64,000 bases of DNA. It comes from Macrotrachela quadricornifera. Its lineage: Eukaryota > Rotifera > Eurotatoria > Philodinida > Philodinidae. The DNA lies in NCBI GenBank assembly GCA_022393335.1, contig JAJEKB010021277.1, positions 284,712 to 348,711 of the forward strand. Direction: 5' to 3'. Below the pieces are notes generated by a model, which was given only the letters and a program-made list of their open reading frames with translations, did no database searches and was not told where the DNA came from. Both the position numbers and the translations under genes were made by a program. Shown piece by piece: positions 1-11,735 of this stretch; the stretch's first letter is position 1, and the number at the start of each line of letters is the position of its first letter.

Positions 1-880
1 AAAAAAAAACTTGATTATTTATTTATTAGTATATCATAAATATTAAAAAAAAAGTTGTACTAAACATATTTTGATAAGATAATATTGATTTATTATTCGC
101 TATTTTATTTCTTTAGAATAAGATTTATTTTTCGGAAAATTACATCTATCCTTTATTTTATATAAAGATATGCAATCCGTAGCTTAGTTTTTTAAGGCTA
201 ATTGGATTCTGTCAAGGGCCACTTATCTTGTCAATAACAATGCTTTTTCCAGATGTATTCTTTGCAATGGAAAAATCGTACTGAAGATACTTTGATTCTA
301 TAAAAGAAAAAAACCTCAAGAAATCTTTCTCTTTACATAAAGTGACAATAATCTATATTTCAACAACATTATTCATCGTTCATCAACTAATATCATAATA
401 ATAAAAATCTGATAAGATCTATCTCTTATAATATATGATGATAATATTACATCATATTCTTTTTGTTCTTCTTCTATGTTTTTCTCATCTCGTAGTTTCT
501 TTTTTTTTTATCTATCTATGTTATGTTACACAAAAACAGATAATGATGGTAGAAAAAAATAATGTATTTGACATAATTAGATATAAACGGTATGATACGA
601 TTAAGTTTTAATTTTCCAAATTAATTAGTCAGAGCGTTGTTGTATTTGTGAGAATTTTTGAATAATGTATTGAAATCCCTTATGAAATTATCAAATGGAT
701 GTGTACATGACAAGCGAAACTGATAGTTAAATCAATGATTAATCAAGGAAATGTAATAATAGATTCAGGAAAACGACATTAAAAGCGGAAATAATTTAAG
801 AGACAATAATAGCAGAACAAAAAAAAAATTTCTATATAAAATTCATAAATAAATAAGATACAATGTTTATCTAAATTATT
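1..880. other. AT-rich non-coding flank
   Basis: No gene, RNA or clear repeat was recognised. Homopolymer A/T runs dominate. It may contain the promoter of the 920-5036 gene, but no convincing TATA box could be singled out. Confidence 0.5.
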
Positions 881-895
881 TTTTTTTTATTTTAG
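881..895 (+). promoter_or_regulatory. candidate 5' splice acceptor before the start codon
   Basis: A T-run ending in TTTTAG at 895 lies 24 nt before the ATG at 920. Bdelloid rotifers are known to add a spliced leader by trans-splicing, so this could be a leader acceptor or the end of an upstream untranslated-exon intron. No branch point or leader is visible here. Confidence 0.4.
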
Positions 896-919
896 ATTAA
901 ATATTAGAAAATAATTCTA

Positions 920-2377
920 ATGAGTAATAGATCATTTGGAAATTATAAAAATATATTTCTTATTGCTCGTTCAAGTCTTATTCGTAAAATTTATGAATTA
1001 AATTTATTTTCTGATAATCCATTTTGGTCATCAGCACTTAAACATTCAGAACAAATTCTTAGTACTCGAATATTTATTATATTTATTTTAATATCTCTTT
1101 TCATAGTTATTATTACTACACAATTAATTATTATAATACATACAGTTACACTTGAACAATTTACAATATCTGATTTTGAACAATATCAAATAAATTATCC
1201 AAATACAATAAATGTACCTTGTACAAAAGTTTCAAATCCTTATTATAAATTTATTCAATTATCACCAAAATTTCATCAAATATGTTCAAGTTCATTTATT
1301 AGTAATGAATGGATATCATCATTATTTCTTTCAAATGCAACTTATCATAATATTCTAGATTTTCGTACATTTACATTTGCACAATTTCAAGCACTTGCTT
1401 TACTTTGTCATACAGCATATCAATCTGTAAATGATGGATGTCGAACATTTAATTCTACTCATTTAATAACTGGACAAGCTTTATCACGTGCTGAATTTAA
1501 TGAAATTATTGATGTTCTTACAACAAATCTTCGAAATAAAATTGTATCTAATGAAAATCGTACAGCGAAAATTCTATCAATGACTATAGCACAAAATCGA
1601 ATGATATCAGCATTACGTACAAATTTTTATATTAAATCAGAACCACTTTCAAATATTTTTGTTGTACATAATAGTATTTATTTAACAAAAAATACAACAT
1701 TATCTTCATCAGAATGTGAATGTCGATTAGAAGGAAATCAATGTACTTATCCAGCTGGTGCTTTTTATAATTGGACAATACCTGAATTAGATAAACCAGC
1801 TAAATCAAATCCACCACCTCGGTTTCAAGTAAATTAATTCTTTTTTTTTTTTTTATATTGAAAAATTTATACAAATATTTATTTTAGATTCCAGGTTTAA
1901 TGGCTGGTTGTTTACCTATGGAATCTATTCGACAATCAACACTTGAATGTTTATATAATCAATCATGTATAAATATATTATCATTACAACCACATATTTC
2001 TCAACCAAAACCTTTAGAAATATCTTTAATAACTAAATATCCTATAAATTCAACAATTGGTTCAATGTTTGATCAATCATTATTTGTTGAATCATGGGAA
2101 CAAACATCTAGTTTTGAAGAATATTTTAATGCTTGTGCACCACGATCACTTACTTATAGTTATTCCGGTTATTTTCGTTTACCATCAATATTTACTATAT
2201 GTGTTAGTGCTTTTGGTGGTTTAGTTATTGTTGGACAATTAATTACACCGGGTATTATTAAAATTTGGAATTTAATTAAATGGAAAAAACAACAAAGACA
2301 ATCATCAGTAACTTCAAATGATCAAACTAATATTGAACAAGCTATTATAGTTATGGCACCAAAACCAATAAATCAAG
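920..2377 (+). repeat. unit 1 of the triple-unit protein
   Basis: Residues 1-466. It has the shared landmarks CSSSF, CxCRLxxNQC, IPGL, a GC..STLEC..QSC segment and LFVESWE. Two cysteines present in units 2 and 3 are missing: the second of the N-terminal CxC (here C-T-K) and the last of the CAPKEC motif (here CAPRSL). It alone carries an intron, 1829-1887, just before IPGL. Confidence 0.7.
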
Positions 2378-5036
2378 GTTAATCTATAGATAAAATCAGT
2401 TATTATGATCAGAATTATTAATAATATCTTTTTTGTTTTAGTTGTAACTGCTCATATTCATCGAACAATTTATACATTTAATTTATTTTCATCTGATAAT
2501 GAAAATGATAAAGAAGAACAATATGTTGGTATTATTGCCACTCGTTTATATATATTATTATTATTAATTGGTCTTGGTATACTTGGTTTTTATACATTTT
2601 TAGAAAAACATCCACAAACATTTACAATTAAATCTCCATCATTAATTCAATTTGAAAAATTAAAATCTCAATATTCATCTACTTTAATATGTTCATGTTC
2701 AACATTATCTATGTCATATGGTCGAATAATGTCAATATCACCACGATATCATCAAATATGTTCAAGTAAATTTCTTGAAAAAACTTGGTTATCATATTTT
2801 GATTTAGTTGAAATTAATTTAAATACAACACTTTTTACTGGTGTTGATTTTCGAATTAGTGGACAATCATTTTTTAATCTTTTACGTGATTCATGTAAAA
2901 CATCAAAAGAAACGATAGATAATTCAACACATTTATTTCGTGCTCGTCGATTTGTTACAGTTGATACATTATCACGTGAACAATTTAATAATGAAACAAT
3001 AACACGTTTATATCAATTTCAACAACATATTATAACATCATTTATTAATCTTCTTGAATTAATTCGTTCATTTATTCAAACAAATTATTTAGTTACAGAT
3101 TTATTAACTAGTGCTGGATTTTCATATTTATACGATAATAAAACATCAAAATGGTCACCAAGATTTTATTCTCGTGATATATATAATAGTTCATGTTCTT
3201 GTGCTTTCTCTTCACAATGTACTCGTCCACAAGGATTTTATTTACAATCTGATGATCGACGTTCTGATCCAACTGTTATCATACCTGGATTAGTTCTTGG
3301 TTGTTATACACTTGATTCTCTTCTTTATTCTACTCTTGAATGTTTTTATGAACAAAAATGTATAAAACTTTTAATTGATATGTATCATTTCGATGTAGCC
3401 GGTTTACTTAAACCATTAAGTAATAATACTATTAATATTCAACCTCTTAATCAAAAGAATAGTCGTTTCTTTCCAAATATGACTTTAGGATCTATTGTAT
3501 CACAATTATTTGTAGAAGATTGGAATACTTCAACAAATTTTACTAATTATTATAATCGATGTGCACCAAAAGAATGTACATATAGTATAACACGACGTTT
3601 TGATAGAACATATATGATTGCAATGATGCTTGGATTCTATAGTGGACTTAGTGTTCTTTTAGAAATTCTTTTACCTCCTTTTGTTAGATTTATTAGACAA
3701 CAATGGAAAAAACGACGACATAATATAGATAATTCAGAGATAACAGGTAAGAAATTAATATTAGAAGGTGTATCTCACATAGGAAACATACAAGATTTTC
3801 TTAAATCAAAATTCTAATATATAATTGTAGACAATCCTGTTGATTCTTCTACTGGAACTAAAACTTCTTGGTCATTTTCTAAAATCTATCAATCATTTCA
3901 AACATTGAATTTATTTTCTTCTAATTTATCTCCAACTGATAAACAACCAGAACGTGGAGAAATAATAACTACTCGTGTTTATATTATTCTTTTCATTCTA
4001 AGTCTTATTGTTGCTCTTCTTTATGCTGGTCCATTTAATGATGAAACAAAAACTATTATAAAAAAATTTCCAACTGCTAATATTGTTAATGATCTTCATA
4101 CTAAAAATTATCCTACATTATCTTGTCCTTGTTCAACTGCTGCTATTCCTCATTCAAAATTCATATCAATAATAATACAATATCATTCAATATGTTCGAG
4201 TAATTATGTTGAACCATCTTATTGGATTGATCTTTATAAAGAAAAAACAAAAATTTCTAAACAACTTAGTGCTCATTATCGTATATTAACATCACTTTGT
4301 CAACAAGCATATCGTACAATAAAAAGTGCACAAGATGTATTTGGTTCTCGAGAATTAATTAGTGTTGAAACATTAACACGTTCATCATTTAATATTCAAA
4401 CTGAAGCACTTATATCAACATTTATTTCACAAATTTCATCAGATTATCGTCGAATTTTAACATATATTATTCAATCATTTAGTGTTAATCAATTATTTAA
4501 TGTTTTTACAAGTAATTGGAAACTTGATTTTACAAATAAAGATGAACATTATATAATAACAACATACCCACGTCGATTTTCATCATCAAATTGTACTTGT
4601 GCGACATCATTTAATTGTACTGAACCAATTCTAGAAGATATTGTTAGTGGTTGTTTTCCTTTTGATGGTTTTCGTTTATCAAAATTTCAAAATATATCAA
4701 TGGGTCAATTAAATGATCAACTTTTTATTGAAACATGGAAAAATGAAACGAATTATACAGGTTATTTTGAAACATGTCATCCATTAGAATGTCGATATAC
4801 AATATCTGATAAAAATAATCTATTAACTATGATAACAACTGTTTTAGGATTGTATGGTGGTAAGATAATTAAATAATATTAGAAATAAAAAAAAAACAAA
4901 ATAAATATATTTATATTTAGGTTTAACATATGCTCTTCGTTTAATTCTTGGTCAATCTTTACTTGCTTATCAATGGTGGTTTAGAAATCGTTCACAACAA
5001 ATAACAACAAATTCTATAGAACCGGTGGCAATATAA
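920..5036 (+). CDS. three-unit membrane protein of unknown function
   Basis: Five exons, 920-1828, 1888-2377, 2442-3746, 3831-4859 and 4921-5036, join in one frame to give 1282 residues; all introns are GT..AG and 59-84 bp. The protein contains three copies of one unit: a cytosolic stretch with a conserved LNLFS-like motif, a TR-(I/L/V)-(F/Y) entry into a membrane helix, a ~330-residue ectodomain with conserved Cys clusters, and a second helix followed by basic residues. Helices lie near residues 51-75, 402-428, 500-521, 854-880, 949-967 and 1234-1260. Intron 1 is phase 0; the two unit junctions and the last intron are phase 1. Three separate genes are less likely: only 22 bp would separate units 1 and 2, unit 3 has no ATG near its start, and both junction introns restore frame exactly. 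Function and family are not recognised; cell-surface location is inferred from the helices and several N-glycosylation sequons. Confidence 0.78.
2442..3746 (+). repeat. unit 2 of the triple-unit protein
   Basis: Residues 467-901, encoded in one exon. It is the most complete copy: CSCST, CSSKF, CSCAFSSQC, IPGLVLGC, STLECFYEQKC, LFVEDWN and CAPKECTYS. The ATG at 2405 lies inside what reads better as an intron (2378-2441), because TTTTGTTTTAG ends at 2441 and the codon split across 2377/2442 keeps the frame. The frame also runs on past 3746 to a stop near 3816, which I read as intron sequence because GTAAGA follows 3746. Confidence 0.68.
3831..5036 (+). repeat. unit 3 of the triple-unit protein
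   Basis: Residues 902-1282 over exons 3831-4859 and 4921-5036. It keeps CPCST, ICSSNY, CTCATSFNC, GCFPF and CHPLEC but has lost the ~40-residue segment with the LEC..C pair found in units 1 and 2. No ATG lies near its beginning, so it depends on splicing from unit 2. The final phase-1 intron (4860-4920) cuts the last membrane helix. The protein ends 18 residues after the WWFRNR stretch. Confidence 0.68.
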
Positions 5037-6270
5037 AAATTTTTTATTTTATTTTTTTTCTTTCTATTACCTCAAACAGTACTAATTTTCTTTATGGTAA
5101 TGATTCATGATATATATTCCAATTTGAAATTTTGATTATTTAATATCAATAAAAATTTTTGTCTTTCTTGTCATAATATAATTTCATATTTGAAATAAAA
5201 CAATAAACAGTGAAATTTAAAATATTCAAGATTTTATTTATAGATAAGTATTAATTTGAAAAACATTAAATGTAAAGTTTAAGCAAAATTTACAAATAAA
5301 ATTCGATAAATAATATCTATACAAAGTTTATTTCTCTCTAACAATTAGTTAAGAGTAAATCCGTGGAAAGCCAATCACTTTTTAGAAAATTTTTTTCTTA
5401 TAGTTAGGTAAGCCGTCGATAGAAAATAGATTTGATCGAAAAAAAAATTCCTGGGTAGTACTTGATATACAGGAAATCCAAACTACTATCTTGGAATAAC
5501 TATGATGATGGTAGGTCACTTGACTGTTCCTGGTTCATATTTTAACCATAGGTTGATGAATACTAGACTAGCAAAATATCTAAAGAATCTCGGCTTACAA
5601 TGGACTTTTTGGAACTTACTCATATTTTCGAGGAAAATGGTGAATGTAAGTTTTAAGTCGAGCAGGCATAACGGTAAATTAATATGAATAATGAAAAGTT
5701 ATCCTAGAGATATGATCGCATAAATTTAGATTGTTAAATTTAATAAAAGACCCCTTTTCAGTTATTAAATCAATAATTATGGAAATAAAATAGTGGTAAA
5801 TTAAGAAAAGCAAACTCTGATAATTGATTGTTTTGAATGCAACTATCGTCTATTAGATATTATTCACTTTACATATTTTATATTAACATAATTAAGTTGA
5901 AGAAGATATGTCAGTTCCTCATTTTCACCCCAAAAGATCTACGCTGGCATGCTTCTTTTTTGTATAATAAATGCTTTAATATTAGCTAATTTATAAAATT
6001 GTCAGAAACGTTATCAGAACTTTTGATTAATCTCAAATAAAAGATCTATAAAAATAAATTAAAGTTTATGAGTATCTAGAATTTATTTTACATTCTTTTA
6101 GGTATAAACATAGATAGACAGCATATTATTCAAGTCTTAAAACTTATTATTTTAGTTTAATTATTTTTAAATACTATCACAACAGTGACAACATTCTTTA
6201 TTGTCCATTAAAATGCATCAGCCATATAAAAAAACAACATATCCATGAGATTCGATCAAATATTACCATT
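5037..6270. other. non-coding spacer
   Basis: AT-rich sequence after the triple-unit gene, with no supported coding region. A short open frame at 5502-5687 has no recognisable features and was not kept. Confidence 0.5.
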
Positions 6271-6724
6271 CATTTCCAAATAGAATGCAGTCGGTTGCTT
6301 GCTGAATAACTCGGCAACGCTGATAGCTAACGAGTTCGAGTTTTCACTATAAGAAAGAGGAAACCTGAGGCTATTTATCTTTCGAATATTGTATTGGTCG
6401 AAATCTTTTAGAAAACTGTCATTTTTGTAGATCTTTCCTAAAAATACGTAAAAATTATATAATCATTCAATGAAACTGAAAAATGGAATTTTTCACTTTT
6501 TGGTCTGAAAGAAAATATTTGCATTTTTAGCTAGATAATTTTCATTTCCCAGCAAAAAAGATTTGCAAAAATGACAGTTTTCCAAAAGATTCCGTCCAAT
6601 ACAATATTTGAAAGATAAATGGTCTCAGGTTTCCTCTTTCTTATGGTGAGAACCCGAACTCGTTAGCTATCAGCATTGCTGAGTTATTCAACAAGCAACC
6701 AACTGCATTCTATTTTGAAATAGA
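6271..6724. mobile_element. inverted-repeat (foldback) element
   Basis: The arm at about 6271-6433 is the imperfect reverse complement of about 6561-6724. For example, AATAGAATGCAGT near the left end pairs with ACTGCATTCTATTTT at the right end, and GAGGAAACCTGAGG pairs with CTCAGGTTTCCTC. Arms are about 160 bp around a ~125 bp loop. There is no coding capacity. Target-site duplications could not be fixed, so the class is unknown; a MITE is most likely. Confidence 0.65.
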
Positions 6725-6792
6725 TAGTAGTCATAAAACTTTTTTTCTCGCTTATTATAATTTATTTAGTTCATATATTAATGGGAACCTCG

Positions 6793-8617
6793 AAACTCTA
6801 TTAGTAATTTTCAACTGAGAACATGATTAGTAACAAATATCAATCAAAGGAAAAAATAATACTAAACAATAACAATACAATATCATATATGATGGATACT
6901 TTCACTTTTGTCTCTATTGTTTTCGTATTTACTTTTTTATTCAATAATATATTAGTATTTGATAACATATGAATTGATGTTGTAAATTAAAAAAATGATA
7001 GAATTCGAGTTAATAATTAATAGAATATTAAGAAATATATTTTAATAATTGTTAATTAATTTCAATAAGAACATTTTAAGATAGAGACAAAAATAAATAA
7101 GAAAGTCAAAAAGTATGAGTTATATATTAATCATCATCGGCTTGAACAAATGCGTTTTCGATACTTTTTGCTCTACCAGCCCCTCGTATGAATAATGATG
7201 TGTTAGGTAAGAGAGTTTGATCATGAATATTTGCATGTGACGTTTTTGGAACAGAAACACCATCTTTATTAATGTTGTGCTGATCTACTAATTTCCTATG
7301 TAAAAACAAATAATTTATTTTCATTTGTTTCTTTTTTAACTTAAAAATTAAAGTTTTTTTTTTATTTTTGTATAAAAATTTCTAATTAAATAAAATATTT
7401 TATATTTACTTATAATAATTTAATTTAGTATAACAATGTATATAGGAAAATATTGTAAGACCAATCACAATAAGAAATAAAAGACCAAGAATAGCAACAA
7501 GAATCAATATAAAACGATCACTAAGGAAAAATTTTGGTTTCTAAAATATATTAATTTCATTATTCATCTTTTTATTATTTGTTTATTTTGTTTACCTGAT
7601 TATCTTTTGCATTAGTTTTTTTATTATTTTTTTCAATATCAGCATTAACATTCTTTTGTCCTTTAGTTTTGCTTTTCTTAGAAGATTTTTTATTTGTTTT
7701 ATCATCAGTTTCATTAACTAATAATACTTGTTGAGTATCATCAGGTATCCTAATTGTATTTTTATTGTCTTGTGATTCAGCCATTCTATTCGTTTGGTTT
7801 ATAAACAGAAGATCTTCAAGTAAATAAAAAAAAGATGCATTTTTCTGTCCTTTATGAACAGTAAAATTCTTTAAATTTATTATTATAAGAGAAAAGAAAT
7901 AACTGAATATGTATATTTGAGGAATCACGTGTATCAACATTTATATACATAAAATATTTTTTTGCATGAAAGAGAACGACACACAAATAGTAATGATGAA
8001 GGACATGTTATAAGATGATTTATATTTCGAATAGTTTTATTAATAAAATATAATGAGACCTTTCAATCAATTTCAAATTAATTGTCAAGTACAACTATTG
8101 ACATTCAATTAAACGGTATGTACGCTTTTTTTTCTTTTCGTTTCAATCATCATTTGCTATAACTACGATAATTTTTCTTTTTCAATCTACAGGAAATATA
8201 AAAAAAAAAATATTTCGCTAATAGTACAATTCATTAAATGGTACATACAATGACATAAATATAAATTAGTAGTGAAAAAAAAACATATTTCACTAAAGGA
8301 GTTCTATGAAATAATTCGCTTAGTTTTATCAGTATTAATTATTAGAAAAAAACAAATAATAAGTTTAAATAATTGAGGATTGATGACCTTCAAATCTTTT
8401 AAAAAAAAAATGATCTATTGATTATTGATTTAAAATTTATAGTCATAATGTGCTAGAAAATGTATCAGTTCTTTTTTGCAGTTGAGGGATATGTTGGTAT
8501 TAAGTGCAGAAGTATATAAGTGAATAGTGCGTCAATTGTACTGTTTAGAGGAAGAAAAAATTTCTTAATAAAAGAAAAGCTAGTTGTTGTATTTGATAGA
8601 GCGATGCCATATATGTA
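6793..8617. repeat. segmental duplication, copy 1
   Basis: This stretch, including the copy A gene, is repeated in the same orientation at about 17098-18887, with long identical runs in both coding and non-coding parts. Homology ends at the TA where the 8618-9427 element begins. Confidence 0.8.
7127..7784 (-). CDS. small single-pass membrane protein, copy A
   Basis: Three exons on the minus strand, 7784-7596, 7540-7410 and 7295-7127, give 162 residues. Residues 1-63 are polar and lysine-rich, with an LLVNETDD motif. One membrane helix (about 74-97) sits in exon 2, followed by HCYTKLNYY. The 54-residue tail ends in GAGRAKSIENAF plus an acidic tip. The start was chosen at MAES because the third paralogue also begins there (MTET), although the frame is open further upstream. 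Introns are 55 and 114 bp, phases 0 and 2. The family and function are not recognised. The conserved tail suggests a cytosolic interaction motif, which is inference. Confidence 0.7.
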
Positions 8618-9427
8618 CAGTAGTCCCAAAAAGTAGCGCTACCAGATGAAAATTCACTTAACCATAACCGTTTGGGGTGATATTTTTATTGCAGATAGAC
8701 TTTACTAAACCCTGATCGCAAGGCCCAAAAAGAGCTAATTTGATCATACTATAGCGGATCTACAAAGAAAACACGTGGTCTTCCTGCAAGAAAGGATTCG
8801 TCTGCACAGAAAACAATTATTTTAGTTTGCAACCCATCATTAGAGAGAAAAAAAATTACCTCTCTTTTCCATAAAAGTTTCAAGCTGAACAGCTTTGATT
8901 TGCTTGAGCTACGAAATATTCTTTGAAAAACATCCGAATATAGTTGTAAGTGATCTATGAAATATTTATTCAAAATTCCATTTTTTTCAGTCAGTAGGCT
9001 TGAAATTTTCACCAAAGTGTGCTTTTCACATAGGATGAATCTCTAGTTTATTACAGCTTAAAGCCGTGATAATTTGAGTAAAAACTTCTGTAGTAGAAAG
9101 CACAAGTTGTTGAAAATTTCAAACTTGCTGACTGAAAGAAAACGGAATTTTGAATAAAAATTTTATAGACCGCTTACAACTGTATGCGGATGTTTTTCAA
9201 AGAATATTTCATAGCTCCAGGAAATCAAAGCTGTTCAGTATGAAACTTCTATAGGAAAGAGAGATAATGTTGTTCTGTCTAATGATGGGTTACAAACTAA
9301 AATATTTGTTTTCTGCACTGACAAATCCTTTTGAATTTAGTAAGATCTATCTGCAATAAAAATATCACCCCAAACGGTTATGGTTGAGTCAATTTTCATC
9401 TGGTAGCTCTACTTTTTGGGACTACTG
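8618..9427. mobile_element. TA-flanked mariner-type foldback element
   Basis: The ends CAGTAGTCCCAAAAAGTAG and its complement are flanked by TA at 8616-8617 and 9428-9429, as in Tc1/mariner insertions. The arms are imperfect inverted repeats of nearly 400 bp that cover almost the whole 810 bp. Open frames inside are by-products of the palindrome. It is non-autonomous. Confidence 0.75.
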
Positions 9428-9429
9428 TA

Positions 9430-9939
9430 CTCTGAAAGAAATCAGTTTTTCCCGGTGCTTGTGTCCGAGGGAAAGAGCGTTTAAGGATTCTTACTATTTC
9501 TCTGAGCCTGGAAAGTACTCAGAGGCTGTCCACAAAATCTTTTTATGTTCAAAAAATTCGCTGATGGAAAACCATGAAAACTAAACAATAACAAAACATT
9601 TTTACATTTCCTGGATCCGACCAAAGCCTTGATCTGTCCAATTTTGATCATACTTAAATTTACTCTTCACCAACCGAGAGTAGAATTGAGCCTACCCAGT
9701 CTAATGGCTTCGTGGCCTATGGAAGAGTATTGTTCTTTAATTACTAGAAGTTTAAAGGTTATTTTGAATAGAAGTCTGGAACAACAATTAAATTATCTCG
9801 TATTGAAAACAAAGAATTCTACGTAGATGTAGACGTCAACGAAAACCAATCAGTATGTCACTGGACACAAGTTTGTAACAGATAAAATGTGACTGACTTT
9901 GCAATAACGCGTCATCTGTTAAAAAAACATGAAAATTAC
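9430..9939. other. non-coding spacer
   Basis: No supported gene. Short open frames at 9384-9584 and 9629-9826 have no recognisable domain. Confidence 0.4.
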
Positions 9940-11115
9940 CCGACACTAGAAAAGGAACTGGTGCTTTTTCCATGGGCTATACCCCCCCGCGAGATTTCTT
10001 TCCTTTCAGTTATTTTTTGTAGAGACTCATGTGAAGATATAAGATCATTAAACCAGAACGTGGACTTTTCAACTGTTAGCAAAATAACTGATATTTTAAG
10101 AAAGAGTGGATTTTCACATAAAATCCCTCCAAAACAGTTAATATTTTGAGGTTTTAGTTATTAAAAATTGCTTTTGGTGGAAAATAAACACGATATTTAG
10201 AATGAGCGTACAAAAATCTACTATAAACTCTATTTTTTAGTATGAAACATTTTCATGAAAAATTTTCCCCTACTCTCCCTCAGCCTTTTTCCGTGATAAT
10301 TTATTCCTGTATCCCACTACGGGAACAAATTTTGATGGAAAATATTTTGCGATAAAAATTAAAGTTTTTGGTGTATTTTAACATGCTGATTCTGAATATG
10401 ATGTTTATTTTTCATAAAGAGCAACTTTTGACAACAAAAATCTTAAAAAATTAATTGTTTTCTGATATGTTTTGCCTCATAAACTCTGTCTCTTCAGAAG
10501 TTTGAATCCTACTAATAAAGATTGACATATTTCTTTTGCTTTTCTTTTTTTATTTGATAGATTTTATAAAGTTGCATTTGTGGTGAAAATTTCACTTTTT
10601 AGCTGCAAGTCTTTCTGAAGTTATAGATTAAACAATGTCTGTCATGCATTGAAAAATAAGTGTTAAAAAGAGAATTTTTTATGATAGGCAGTGGTCGTCA
10701 GGATAGTCATTGAATAAGATGATTTTAATTTTATTTTGTAGAGAACCTTTAGTCGTATATATAGTAAAAAATTTGGATATTATTCATGCAACTATGAATG
10801 AGATATAGGTCTTGACATAGTAAGGGAATAAATACCCATTGATGATGATCCTTCTCCTAAAATATTGATTTTTTTCCTAAGACTAAAAAAGTCCACGTTC
10901 TGGTTTAATGATCTCGTATCTTCACATGAGTGTCTACAAAAAAATAACTGAAAGGAAAGAAATCTCGCGGGGGGGGGGGGNNNNNNNNNNNNNNNNNNNN
11001 NNNNNNNNNNNNNNNNNNNNNNNNNNNNNNNNNNNNNNNNNNNNNNNNNNNNNNNNNNNNNNNNNNNNNNNNNNNNNNNNGGGGGGGGGGGTATATGCAC
11101 CAGTTCCTTTTTACA
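9940..11115. repeat. inverted repeat interrupted by an assembly gap
   Basis: The left arm, about 9940-10115 (GAAAAGGAACTGGTGC, then CCCCCCC, then GCGAGATTTCTTTCC), is inverted at about 10840-11115 (GGAAAGAAATCTCGC, G-run, N, G-run, GCACCAGTTCC). It looks like a foldback transposon remnant. The ~700 bp between the arms has no coding sequence. Confidence 0.65.
10981..11080. other. 100-N assembly gap in a poly-G tract
   Basis: Exactly 100 N flanked by at least ten G on each side. The inverted partner at about 9982 has only seven C at the matching place, so the real missing sequence may be little more than a G homopolymer. Confidence 0.85.
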
Positions 11116-11735
11116 TTGAAACGAGTCTAATCAAACCTTTATCTGGACTAGTTCGAGTTTACTCAAGTATACCCTTCTCCAATCTATAGTAGGCTTAAGT
11201 CTATCCTGGCCTCGTGGCTCATATCCTTAAATATGAACATTTCCTATTTTATGCTATAAGTGATATGAAAGGGCTATTTTTTCCTATACTTGTAACTCGG
11301 GATAGAACTAGCGCCAAAAATCCAAAACTTTCAGAATACACTAGTTTTCTAGAGACCTTTCTTTAAGCAAAATTGCAAGTTGAAATTTGAAAATTGATTT
11401 TTCACGGAAACCTGTGGAGGACCATGATTTTTTGCTTAAAAAAGCCATAAAAATTAAATAGCTCGAGAGAAATAAGCTGTAAGCACTAACTCTTTTCGAG
11501 ACATTCATAGCTCACTAGAGCCTATATAATGCACATAGTCTCGATTCAAAATCGATTTGGCAACTGGAAGCTGCTCCTGACTCCCTTTTTCTGCCCACTG
11601 TGGGGAGGGAGGAAGGATTAACCCTGCTTAGGCAAGATTGAAACGCGTCGTCGTCTGTTTAACTCACTTTCACCCCTAAGATAGTTTGATATAGTGAGTT
11701 AGTACTTAATTTAAGATCCAAATTATTAACTTGAA
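11116..11735. other. non-coding spacer
   Basis: No gene recognised between the inverted repeat and the 3' end of the cysteine-rich gene. Confidence 0.4.

Noticed and set aside
2405..3817. A separate 470-codon gene starting at ATG 2405
   Set aside because: The first 12 codons read as intron sequence ending in TTTTGTTTTAG; splicing 2377 to 2442 keeps frame with the upstream unit, and the last codons lie past a GTAAGA donor at 3747.
8749..9015. 88-codon minus-strand gene
   Set aside because: It lies inside one arm of the TA-flanked foldback element and has a mirrored partner in the other arm.
10792..11189. Open frames running through the N gap on both strands
   Set aside because: They exist only because N codons are read as open; the sequence is an inverted repeat.
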